From positions 17,391 through 81,390 of the forward strand of contig NZ_LT607434.1 in the NCBI RefSeq assembly GCF_900095225.1: 64,000 nt of DNA. The letters run 5' to 3'. Source of the stretch: Pseudomonas sp. UMAB-08 (GTDB lineage Bacteria > Pseudomonadota > Gammaproteobacteria > Pseudomonadales > Pseudomonadaceae). This document shows positions 18,697 through 26,819 of the stretch, in pieces (position 1 is the first letter of the stretch; every line of letters begins with the position of its first letter). The notes beneath the pieces are model-generated. The model was not told the origin of the DNA and searched no databases. It worked only from the letters and a program-made list of their open reading frames with translations. Both the position numbers and the translations under genes were made by a program.

Positions 18697-20292
18697 ATGA
18701 AAGTGCTTTCTCTACGAACCTCGATTGCGTTGGCTCTGCTCAGCGTCGCCGTCAGCGTTTCAGCCAAACCCCTGGTGGTCTGCACCGAGGCCAGCCCTGA
18801 AGGTTTCGATATTGTGCAATACACGACGGCCGTCACGGCCGACGCCTCGGCGGAAACTATCCTCGACCGTCTGGTAACGTTCAAACCCGGCACCAGCGAT
18901 ACCGCACCGGGCTTGGCCGAAAGCTGGGACATCAGCCTGGACGGCCTCAGCTACACCTTCCACTTGCGCCACGGCGTGAAGTTCCAGACCACCGATTATT
19001 TCAAGCCTACGCGTGAGATGAACGCCGATGACGTGCTGTGGAGCTTCCAGCGTCAATGGGACCCGAAGCACCCATGGCATGATAAATCGCTCACCGGTTT
19101 CCCTTACTTCGAGAGCATGGGTTTCAATGACCTGCTCAAAAACGTCGAAAAACTCGACGACTACACCGTCAAATTCACCCTGTCCCGTCCTGAATCTCCG
19201 TTCCTGCGCGACTTGGCAATGCCCTTTACGTCGATCTACTCAGCCGAGTACGGCGATCAGTTGCTCAAGGCCGGTAAGCCCGGCGAGCTGAACAGCAAAC
19301 CTGTTGGTACCGGCCCGTTCATCCTGGTCCGCTACGCCAAAGACGCGCAGGTCCGCTTTAAAGCCAACCCTGACTACTGGAAGGGGACTGTGCCCAGCGA
19401 GGCGCTGATTTTCGCCATCACGCTCGACAACAATACTCGCCTGCAAAAGCTCAAGGCTAACGAGTGCCAGATCGCGCTTTATCCAAAACCTGACGACATT
19501 GCCAGCATCAAGGCTGACCCCAATCTCAAGATTGACGAGATGGAAGCCATGATGACCAGCTACATTGCCATCAATACGTCGCACACCTACTTGAGCGATG
19601 TGCGGGTGCGTGAAGCGATCAATATCGCCTTCGACAAAAAAGCCTATATCAGAGCCCTGTTTGGTGAAGGCAAAGCCACCGAAGGGGTCAACCCGTATCC
19701 GCCAACGCTTCTCGGCTACGCTACAGATATCCAGAATCCACCTCGTGATCTGGACAAGGCCCGCGCACTATTGAAAGACGCCGGTGTCCCAAAAGGGCAA
19801 GTGTTCACCCTGTTCAGCCGTAACGGTGGTGCCGTCACCAACCCTAATCCGTTGGTCGGCGCACAGATGCTGCAATCGGATCTGGCGCAGGTAGGTATCA
19901 AGGTGGATATTCGCGTTCTGGAATGGGGCGAGATGCTTAAGCGCGCCAAGAACGGAGAACATGACATGGTGTTCGCCGGATGGGCAGGTGACAACGGTGA
20001 CCCGGATAACTTCCTGACACCGAACCTCAGTTGTGACGCCGCAAAAAATGGTGAAAATTACGCCCGTTGGTGCAACAAGGCATTCGAAGAGGCGGTTTCC
20101 AGCGCGCGCACGAAGACCGACCCCACAGAACGGGCCGCGCTCTACGAGCAAGCCCAGCACATTTTTCACCAGGAACAACCGTGGATAAGCTTGGCCCACC
20201 CCAAACTGTTCACGGCGATGCGCAAGAATGTCGAGGGCTATCACATCAGTCCGCTGACCAATAACAACTTCGCCACCACTCAGGTGAAGTAG
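18697..20292 (+). CDS. dppA: Dipeptide ABC transporter periplasmic binding protein, copy 3
   Basis: 531 residues from ATG 18697, with a strong AAGGAGG site. The signal peptide ends near VSVSAKPLV. SBP family 5, with LVVCTEASPEGFDIVQYTTA and WAGDNGDPDNFLTPNLSCD. It is clearly more divergent from copies 1 and 2 than they are from each other. It lies 75 bp upstream of dppB and is therefore the best candidate for the core binding protein of the transporter, corresponding in position to dppA4 of P. aeruginosa. Confidence 0.88.
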   Translation: MKVLSLRTSIALALLSVAVSVSAKPLVVCTEASPEGFDIVQYTTAVTADASAETILDRLVTFKPGTSDTAPGLAESWDISLDGLSYTFHLRHGVKFQTTDYFKPTREMNADDVLWSFQRQWDPKHPWHDKSLTGFPYFESMGFNDLLKNVEKLDDYTVKFTLSRPESPFLRDLAMPFTSIYSAEYGDQLLKAGKPGELNSKPVGTGPFILVRYAKDAQVRFKANPDYWKGTVPSEALIFAITLDNNTRLQKLKANECQIALYPKPDDIASIKADPNLKIDEMEAMMTSYIAINTSHTYLSDVRVREAINIAFDKKAYIRALFGEGKATEGVNPYPPTLLGYATDIQNPPRDLDKARALLKDAGVPKGQVFTLFSRNGGAVTNPNPLVGAQMLQSDLAQVGIKVDIRVLEWGEMLKRAKNGEHDMVFAGWAGDNGDPDNFLTPNLSCDAAKNGENYARWCNKAFEEAVSSARTKTDPTERAALYEQAQHIFHQEQPWISLAHPKLFTAMRKNVEGYHISPLTNNNFATTQVK

Positions 20293-20367
20293 ATAAAAAC
20301 ACCGGTGCTGCTCGTAACCCGAGCTTCACCGGGGCACGCCTAACCGGCTGATGAGGTACACCAGAAG

Positions 20368-21378
20368 ATGTTTAGTTTTATTGCCCGCCGCGTGGGATTG
20401 TTGATCCCCACCTTCTTCGGCATCACCCTGCTGACCTTTGCCTTGATTCGCTTGATTCCGGGTGATCCGGTCGAAGTCATGATGGGGGAGCGCCGGGTCG
20501 ATCCGGAAATGCACGCTCAAGCCATGGAACGTCTTGGCCTGAACAAACCCCTGTATGCGCAGTACCTCGATTACGTCGGCAAGCTCGCCCACGGCGATCT
20601 CGGCGAATCGTTGCGCACGCGAGAAAGCGTCTGGACGGAGTTCACCGCGCTGTTCCCTGCCACCCTGGAGTTGGCGACGACCGCGCTGATTTTCGCGGGC
20701 ATCCTGGGCCTGCTGGCCGGGGTGATCGCGGCACTCAAGCGAGGCTCCCTGTTCGACCACGGAGTCATGGGCATCTCCCTCGCGGGGTATTCGATGCCGA
20801 TCTTCTGGTGGGGCCTGATCCTGATCATGTTCTTCTCGGTGTCGCTGGGCTGGACCCCGGTCTCTGGACGCATTGACCTGCTGTATGACATAGAGCCGCG
20901 AACCGGCTTCATGCTCATCGACACGTTGCTCAGCGATGAAAAGGGTTCGTTCCTCGATGCCCTGCATCACCTGATTCTGCCGGCCATCGTCCTGGGCACC
21001 ATCCCCTTGGCAGTGATCGCCCGGATGACCCGTTCCTCGATGCTCGAAGTGCTGCGTGAAGACTACGTACGTACCGCTCGGGCCAAAGGCCTGTCGCCAG
21101 CGCGCGTGGTGTTCGTTCACGGCCTGCGTAACGCGTTGATCCCGGTATTGACGGTGTTCGGTCTGCAAGTCGGCACACTGCTGGCGGGTGCGGTACTGAC
21201 CGAAACGATTTTCTCCTGGCCCGGTATCGGCAAGTGGCTGATCGAAGCCATTGGCGCCCGGGACTATCCCGTGGTGCAAAACGGCATCCTGTTAATCGCC
21301 TGCCTGGTGATTCTGGTCAACTTCGTGGTGGACATCCTCTACGGCTTTGCCAACCCACGCATCCGCCACCAGCGCTGA
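20368..21378 (+). CDS. dppB: Dipeptide ABC transporter permease DppB
   Basis: 336 residues, six predicted membrane segments. It starts MFSFIARRVGLLIPTFFGIT, the conserved DppB/OppB N-terminus, and contains the VMMGERRVDPE loop and the cytoplasmic EAA motif EDYVRTARAKGLSPARVVF that contacts the ATPases. It forms the inner-membrane channel with DppC. dppC begins 10 bp downstream. Confidence 0.93.
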   Translation: MFSFIARRVGLLIPTFFGITLLTFALIRLIPGDPVEVMMGERRVDPEMHAQAMERLGLNKPLYAQYLDYVGKLAHGDLGESLRTRESVWTEFTALFPATLELATTALIFAGILGLLAGVIAALKRGSLFDHGVMGISLAGYSMPIFWWGLILIMFFSVSLGWTPVSGRIDLLYDIEPRTGFMLIDTLLSDEKGSFLDALHHLILPAIVLGTIPLAVIARMTRSSMLEVLREDYVRTARAKGLSPARVVFVHGLRNALIPVLTVFGLQVGTLLAGAVLTETIFSWPGIGKWLIEAIGARDYPVVQNGILLIACLVILVNFVVDILYGFANPRIRHQR

Positions 21379-21388
21379 GATCATCCTA

Positions 21389-22300
21389 ATGAGCACACCT
21401 ACTCCCGTGGCAGCAGTCGATCAAAGCCTGCTCTACCCCTCGCCGTACAAAGAGTTCTGGCAAGCATTTGCGCAGAACAAAGGCGCCGTTGCCGGCCTGA
21501 TGTTCATGACCTTGATCGTGTTCTGCGCCCTATTTGCCCCGTGGGTCGCACCCCATGATCCCACTGAGCAGTACCGCGACTTCCTGCTGACCCCACCGGT
21601 CTGGCTTGCAGGCGGCCAATGGCAATTCCTGCTCGGCACCGACGAACTGGGACGCGACCTGCTGTCGCGCTTGATCACGGGTTCGCGTCTGTCGCTGCTG
21701 ATCGGTTTGTCCTCGGTGGTCATGTCGTTGATTCCGGGGATTCTGATGGGCCTGCTCGCCGGGTTCTTCCCGCGTATTCTCGGCCCGTCGATCATGCGCC
21801 TGATGGACGTCATGCTGGCCCTGCCGTCGCTGCTGCTGGCCGTTGCGATTGTCGCCATCCTCGGCCCTGGCCTGATCAACACCATCATCGCAATTGCTGT
21901 CGTGTCCCTGCCTTCGTACGTGCGTCTGACCCGTGCTGCCGTCATGGGCGAACTGAACCGCGACTACGTCACTGCTGCCCGTCTGGCCGGTGCCACTCTG
22001 CCGCGCTTGATGTTCATCACCGTGCTGCCTAACTGCATGGCGCCGCTGATCGTGCAAGCGACCTTGAGCTTTTCCTCGGCGATTCTCGATGCCGCGGCCC
22101 TGGGTTTCCTCGGCCTGGGTGTGCAACCGCCCACCCCTGAATGGGGGACCATGCTGGCCTCGGCCCGTGACTACATCGAACGCGCCTGGTGGGTCGTAAG
22201 CCTGCCCGGTCTGACCATTTTGCTCAGCGTGCTGGCAATCAACCTGATGGGCGACGGACTGCGCGATGCGCTGGACCCGAAGCTCAAGAATGCCGCCTGA
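21389..22300 (+). CDS. dppC: Dipeptide ABC transporter permease DppC
   Basis: 303 residues from ATG 21389; upstream in-frame codons overlap dppB and are not needed. The N-terminal OppC_N-type segment (PYKEFWQAFAQNKGAVAGL) is followed by the permease domain with FLLGTDELGRDLLSRLI and EAA motif RDYVTAARLAGATLPRLMF. It is the partner of DppB, and dppD follows after 10 bp. Confidence 0.92.
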   Translation: MSTPTPVAAVDQSLLYPSPYKEFWQAFAQNKGAVAGLMFMTLIVFCALFAPWVAPHDPTEQYRDFLLTPPVWLAGGQWQFLLGTDELGRDLLSRLITGSRLSLLIGLSSVVMSLIPGILMGLLAGFFPRILGPSIMRLMDVMLALPSLLLAVAIVAILGPGLINTIIAIAVVSLPSYVRLTRAAVMGELNRDYVTAARLAGATLPRLMFITVLPNCMAPLIVQATLSFSSAILDAAALGFLGLGVQPPTPEWGTMLASARDYIERAWWVVSLPGLTILLSVLAINLMGDGLRDALDPKLKNAA

Positions 22301-22310
22301 GGAGATTCGT

Positions 22311-23282
22311 ATGTCACTTTTAGAAATCAAGAATCTCAACGTCCGCTTCGGCGACGCCAAGGCCGTGCCGGTTGTCGACGGTCTGGACCTCAACGTGGAA
22401 AAGGGCGAAGTGCTGGCCATCGTTGGCGAATCGGGTTCCGGTAAATCGGTCACCATGATGGCGCTGATGGGCTTGATCGATCCGCCCGGCGTGGTCTCTG
22501 CCGACTCCCTGAGCTTCGATGGCCAGGAGTTGCTCAAGCTCAGTGCGCGTCAGCGTCGACGGATCATCGGCAAAGACATGGCGATGGTCTTCCAGGACCC
22601 GATGACCGCACTCAACCCCAGCTATACCGTGGGTTTCCAGATCGAGGAAGTGTTGCGCCAGCACTTGAACCTGTCTGGCAAAGCCGCACGCCAACGCGCA
22701 CTGGAACTGCTTGAGAAAGTAGAAATCCCCGGCGCTGCTGCTCGCTTGCACGCCTACCCGCACCAACTGTCCGGCGGCATGAGCCAACGTGTGGCGATTG
22801 CCATGGCGATTGCCGGCGAGCCAAAACTGCTGATCGCCGACGAGCCGACCACGGCGCTGGACGTGACCATTCAGGCACAGATCATGGACCTGCTGCTGAG
22901 CCTGCAAAAAGAGCAGGACATGGCACTGGTGCTGATCACTCACGACCTGGCGGTAGTCGCCGAAACGGCCCAACGCGTATGCGTGATGTACGCGGGGCAA
23001 GCCGTTGAAGTCGGTCAGGTGCCGGGGTTGTTCGACGTCCCCGCTCACCCTTACAGCGAAGCCTTGCTGGCCGCGATCCCCGAGCACAGCATGGGCGCCG
23101 AACGTCTGGCGACCTTGCCGGGCATGGTGCCAGGGCGTTATGACCGACCCCAGGGCTGCCTGCTGTCACCGCGCTGCCCCTATGTGCAAGACAACTGCCG
23201 GACAGAGCGTCCAGGCCTGGACTCTAAAGCCCATAGCTTTGCCCGCTGTTTTTATCCGCTTAATCAGGAGCTGGTGTTATGA
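22311..23282 (+). CDS. dppD: Dipeptide ABC transporter ATPase DppD
   Basis: 323 residues from ATG 22311, behind GAGGAG. Walker A GESGSGKSV, signature LSGGMSQRVAIAMAI, Walker B LLIADEPTTALD. The C-terminal oligopeptide-ATPase extension carries GCLLSPRCPYVQDNC, whose cysteines match those that bind an iron-sulfur cluster in some DppD proteins. The stop overlaps dppF's start by 4 bp. Confidence 0.93.
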   Translation: MSLLEIKNLNVRFGDAKAVPVVDGLDLNVEKGEVLAIVGESGSGKSVTMMALMGLIDPPGVVSADSLSFDGQELLKLSARQRRRIIGKDMAMVFQDPMTALNPSYTVGFQIEEVLRQHLNLSGKAARQRALELLEKVEIPGAAARLHAYPHQLSGGMSQRVAIAMAIAGEPKLLIADEPTTALDVTIQAQIMDLLLSLQKEQDMALVLITHDLAVVAETAQRVCVMYAGQAVEVGQVPGLFDVPAHPYSEALLAAIPEHSMGAERLATLPGMVPGRYDRPQGCLLSPRCPYVQDNCRTERPGLDSKAHSFARCFYPLNQELVL

Positions 23283-24250
23283 GCGTCGTTCTTACCGCCC
23301 GCGACCTTACCCGTCACTACGAAGTATCCCTTGGCCTGTTCAAGGGTCATGCCTTGGTTCGGGCCCTTAACGGTGTGTCCTTCGAGCTGGAAGCTGGCAA
23401 GACCCTGGCTGTGGTCGGCGAATCGGGCTGTGGCAAGTCCACCCTGGCGCGCGCCCTGACCCTGATTGAAGAGCCCTCCTCCGGCTCGCTGAAAATCGCC
23501 GGGCAAGAAGTCACCGGCGCCAGCAAAGCCGAACGCAAGCAGTTGCGACGCGACGTGCAGATGGTGTTCCAGAGCCCTTATGCATCGCTTAACCCACGGC
23601 AGAAAATCGGCGACCAGTTGGGCGAGCCATTGCTGATCAATACCAACCTGACCCGTGCCGAACGCCGGGAAAAAGTCCAGGCGATGATGCAACAGGTCGG
23701 GCTGCGTCCCGAGCATTATCAGCGTTACCCGCACATGTTCTCTGGCGGTCAGCGCCAACGTATCGCCCTGGCGCGCGCCATGATGCTGCAACCCAAAGTG
23801 TTGGTGGCGGATGAACCGACCTCCGCGCTGGACGTCTCGATTCAGGCGCAGGTACTCAATCTGTTCATGGATTTGCAGAAGGAGTTCAACACCGCTTACG
23901 TGTTCATCTCCCACAACCTGTCGGTGGTGCGTCACGTGGCCGATACGGTGCTGGTGATGTACCTCGGACGTCCGGCGGAGATGGGCCCCAAGGAAGAAAT
24001 CTACAACCGGCCACTGCACCCTTATACCCAGGCACTGCTGTCGGCAACCCCGACTATCCACCCGGACCCGCTGAAGCCGAAGATCAAAATCGTCGGTGAA
24101 CTGCCCAACCCGCTCAACCCGCCAAGCGGCTGCGCCTTCCACAAGCGCTGCCCCTACGCGACTGAACGCTGCATCATCGAAGAACCGGCCCTGCGCCTGT
24201 TGGACAACCGTCAGGTTGCCTGCCATCACGCAGAGCAGTTCATCGTGTGA
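23279..24250 (+). CDS. dppF: Dipeptide ABC transporter ATPase DppF
   Basis: 323 residues. Walker A GESGCGKST, signature FSGGQRQRIALARAM, Walker B VLVADEPTSALD. The C-terminal extension contains GCAFHKRCPYATERC. It pairs with DppD as a heterodimeric motor. It is the last gene of the dpp operon and is followed by two strong inverted repeats. Confidence 0.93.
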   Translation: MSVVLTARDLTRHYEVSLGLFKGHALVRALNGVSFELEAGKTLAVVGESGCGKSTLARALTLIEEPSSGSLKIAGQEVTGASKAERKQLRRDVQMVFQSPYASLNPRQKIGDQLGEPLLINTNLTRAERREKVQAMMQQVGLRPEHYQRYPHMFSGGQRQRIALARAMMLQPKVLVADEPTSALDVSIQAQVLNLFMDLQKEFNTAYVFISHNLSVVRHVADTVLVMYLGRPAEMGPKEEIYNRPLHPYTQALLSATPTIHPDPLKPKIKIVGELPNPLNPPSGCAFHKRCPYATERCIIEEPALRLLDNRQVACHHAEQFIV

Positions 24251-24257
24251 CGGGCTG

Positions 24258-24284
24258 AAGGCGGTGTGTCAACCACACCGCCTT
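24258..24284. terminator. First of two related hairpins between convergent dppF and piuB
   Basis: AAGGCGGTGTG, loop TCAAC, CACACCGCCTT: perfect 11-bp stem, 8 bp after the dppF stop. The T-tract is minimal. Confidence 0.65.
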
Positions 24285-24297
24285 CGCGAACACTTGA

Positions 24298-24320
24298 CGC
24301 GGTGTGTCTGACACACCGCG
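24298..24320. terminator. Second hairpin, sharing the GCGGTGTG stem with the first
   Basis: CGCGGTGTGT, loop CTG, ACACACCGCG: perfect 10-bp stem ending 2 bp before the piuB stop. As the arms match those of the previous hairpin, alternative pairing between the two is possible. Confidence 0.6.
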
Positions 24321-24321
24321 C

Positions 24322-26703
24322 TCAATACACATCCCGTCGATAACGCCCCTGCTCGACTAAACGCGCGACCTCTAGCGTCCCCAGCACGTCGACCAGTACA
24401 TCTTCGACCCCCATCGCCATGCCTTGCAGGCTGCCGCAGATATAAATAACCGCGCCTTCAGCCAGCCACTTGCGCAACTCATCCGCGGATTCACGCAAAC
24501 GGTCCTGCACATAGATTTTATCGACCTGATCGCGAGAAAACGCCAGGTCCAGTCGTGCCAGATCGCCTGTCGCCAACCAACTTTGCACCTCCTCCCGACA
24601 ATGAAAGTCATGGGCGATGTTGCGCTCGCCAAACAACAACCAGTTGCGTTGCTGTCCTTGGGCAATGCGCGCTTTAAGCAAACTGCGCAACCCCGCCAGA
24701 CCTGTGCCATTGCCCAGCAGGATCATCGGCACCGGCTCGCGTGGCAGATGAAAGCTGCTGTTTCGTCTGAGACGCAGACTGATGGACGCGCCGAGCGTGG
24801 CCTGTTCAGTCAACCAGCCGGAACCCAGCCCAAGGCTGCCGTCTGCATGCACTTCCTGACGGACGATGAGCTGCAGGCTGCCGTCCGCCGGAATCGACGC
24901 GATGGAATATTCGCGTACGACAGCACTGTCAGGCGGCAGCACTTCGACCAGATCGCCTGCGTCCCATGCCTGCGCAGTCGGCGGCGTCAGACTCAGCAGA
25001 AACACCTTCGAGCCTCCACTGCCGGGGTTCAGCCACTCGCGTTGGCTCAAGGTCCAACGGCTGAACGCCGGTGCCTGCCAAGCCATCGACGGCGCGCTAC
25101 CGGTCAATTCCCCGAGCTGCCGTTGCCACTGCTGCAGCGCAACGCTGTCGGCACTGTCGACCTCAATCGGCGCGAACAGCGTGTTGCCACCGCGCTCGGC
25201 CAGCCAGCCGTGCAAGCGTTTGGCGAAGCCGCAGAAATTCTGATACTGGCGGTCGCCCAGCGCCAGCACCGCGTAGTTCAGGTTAGTCAGCGACAAGGGC
25301 TGGCCGAGCAACGTGCGCTCGAAGCCTCGGGCACTGTCGGGCGCCTCACCGTCACCAAAAGTACTCACGACGAACAAGGCGTTGTGGCTTTGCTTCAAAT
25401 CCTGCGCCGAGATGTCCGCCAAGCGCTGCACACGCACCGGCAACCCCGTCGCCTGTAGCTGCCCGGCTGTCTGCCACGCCAACTGTTCAGCGAAACCGCT
25501 TTGGCTGGCGAAGCCGATCAGCCAGGCAGGCGCGTCGCTGGCCGTGCCGACATTTCGCATCAGCTGGCCACGCGCAGTTTTGATCTGGCGTTTCTTGCGC
25601 CGACGGTCCAGGTACAACAACCACCCGGTGATAAAAAACAGCGGCATCATCAGCGATGCAACCGTCATCACAACGCGCCCGACGATCCCGAAATAACTGC
25701 CGACGTGCAGCGCATAATTGCTGATCAACACCTGAGCGGAGAGGCTCTTGTCGGCATAGCGGGACACCGCGCCGACCTTGCCCGTGGCCGGGTCCAGGGT
25801 GATCTGGTTCAGGGCTCGCGGGTGCGGCGAATCCTTGAGCAGGTAATAAACCGTCGCTGCCTGACCCGCCACAGGGGGCAGTCGCAGGTTCCAGCTGCTC
25901 AGTTCAGGGCCTGCGACGCTTTGAATACTGGTCCACACCGCAGGGTAGTCAACCGTCGGCAACGGACCTTCTGCTACCGGCTGTCCACGGCCTGGACGAC
26001 CGCCGCCTCCCTTGCGCTGCTCGCCAGCGGGCGCGTCGCCCAGCAGTTTAGTCACACCGTTGCTGTACCAGTCGTAAGACCACATCAGGCCCGTCAGCGC
26101 TGACACCAGATAGAACACCAGGCACCACGTGCCAAAAACCGAGTGCAAATCCCATTTGAAACCACGGCCTTTTTTCGCCCAGTCCAGGGTCAACCAGATG
26201 CGCCAGTTCAAGGCTCTGCGCGGCCAACGCATATAGAGGCCAGACAAACAGAAGAACACCAGAATCAAGGTGCTGGCAGCGGTGATCTGCTTACCGAACT
26301 CGCCCAACACCAGAGTACGGTGCAGTTGCAGATTCAGACCAAAAAAATCCTGCCCGAAGACCTCTCCCTGCAATTGGCCGGTGTAGGGATCGAAGTAATT
26401 CAGCTCACCACGACGCTCCCCCGGCGGCGGCGTAAACGCCACCCGTGCGGCCTTGTCACTGTCGGCATCGACCCACAGCGAAGCGACCACCTTGCCCGTC
26501 TGAGCCTCAAGTTTGCTGACCAGTTCAACCGGCGATAAAACCCCTGAGGCGCGTTGTTCCACGCGCAACACATTCGGGTTGAGCACCTCCAATAGCTCGT
26601 CCTGAAACGAGCTGATCGCCCCCGATACGCCCATCAAGGCCAGGACCAGTCCGGCGCTGATACCAAAGAACCAGTGCACCTGAAACAGGATTTTTTTCAA
26701 CAC
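24322..26703 (-). CDS. piuB: PepSY-TM / flavodoxin-FNR fusion reductase (PiuB-like)
   Basis: 793 residues with three parts. The N-terminal ~390 residues are a PepSY_TM ferric-reductase-like region with four membrane helices (FQVHWFFGISAGLVLALMG, LQLHRTLVLGEFGKQI). Next is a flavodoxin-like FMN domain at about 400-545 (GFASQSGFAEQLAW, VVSTFGDGEAPDSARGFE, ALGDRQYQNFCGFAKR). Then comes a ferredoxin-reductase FAD/NADPH module with REYSIASIPADGS, LLGNGTGLAGLRSLL and YICGSLQGMA, ending in RYRRDVY as in cytochrome P450/sulfite reductases. The likely role is reduction of siderophore-bound Fe(III) at the inner membrane. It is downstream of piuA on the same strand, with a hairpin between, and matches PA4513 in P. 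aeruginosa context. Confidence 0.85.
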   Translation of the reverse strand: MLKKILFQVHWFFGISAGLVLALMGVSGAISSFQDELLEVLNPNVLRVEQRASGVLSPVELVSKLEAQTGKVVASLWVDADSDKAARVAFTPPPGERRGELNYFDPYTGQLQGEVFGQDFFGLNLQLHRTLVLGEFGKQITAASTLILVFFCLSGLYMRWPRRALNWRIWLTLDWAKKGRGFKWDLHSVFGTWCLVFYLVSALTGLMWSYDWYSNGVTKLLGDAPAGEQRKGGGGRPGRGQPVAEGPLPTVDYPAVWTSIQSVAGPELSSWNLRLPPVAGQAATVYYLLKDSPHPRALNQITLDPATGKVGAVSRYADKSLSAQVLISNYALHVGSYFGIVGRVVMTVASLMMPLFFITGWLLYLDRRRKKRQIKTARGQLMRNVGTASDAPAWLIGFASQSGFAEQLAWQTAGQLQATGLPVRVQRLADISAQDLKQSHNALFVVSTFGDGEAPDSARGFERTLLGQPLSLTNLNYAVLALGDRQYQNFCGFAKRLHGWLAERGGNTLFAPIEVDSADSVALQQWQRQLGELTGSAPSMAWQAPAFSRWTLSQREWLNPGSGGSKVFLLSLTPPTAQAWDAGDLVEVLPPDSAVVREYSIASIPADGSLQLIVRQEVHADGSLGLGSGWLTEQATLGASISLRLRRNSSFHLPREPVPMILLGNGTGLAGLRSLLKARIAQGQQRNWLLFGERNIAHDFHCREEVQSWLATGDLARLDLAFSRDQVDKIYVQDRLRESADELRKWLAEGAVIYICGSLQGMAMGVEDVLVDVLGTLEVARLVEQGRYRRDVY

Positions 26704-26775
26704 CTTGGCTTACCTCACTCAACCGCTACGGCGCATCACGCGCCCAAGCAGCATGCATTCTCGATTGCACAGGCA

Positions 26776-26807
26776 AACGCCCGGATCACGTAAATGAACC
26801 GGGCGTT
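26776..26807 (-). terminator. Hairpin between piuA and piuB
   Basis: AACGCCCGG and CCGGGCGTT form a 9-bp stem with a 14-nt loop; on the minus strand a short GTTTG tail follows. It may partially terminate transcription from piuA. Confidence 0.5.
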
Positions 26808-26819
26808 GAAGGCCATCGC

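Noticed and set aside
24424..25458. Long plus-strand open frame opposite piuB (344 codons), with similar long frames opposite kdgD, speC, prfC, mmsA and recC
   Set aside because: These mirror frames arise from GC-rich third positions of the real genes; the translations show no family motif and no ribosome binding sites.
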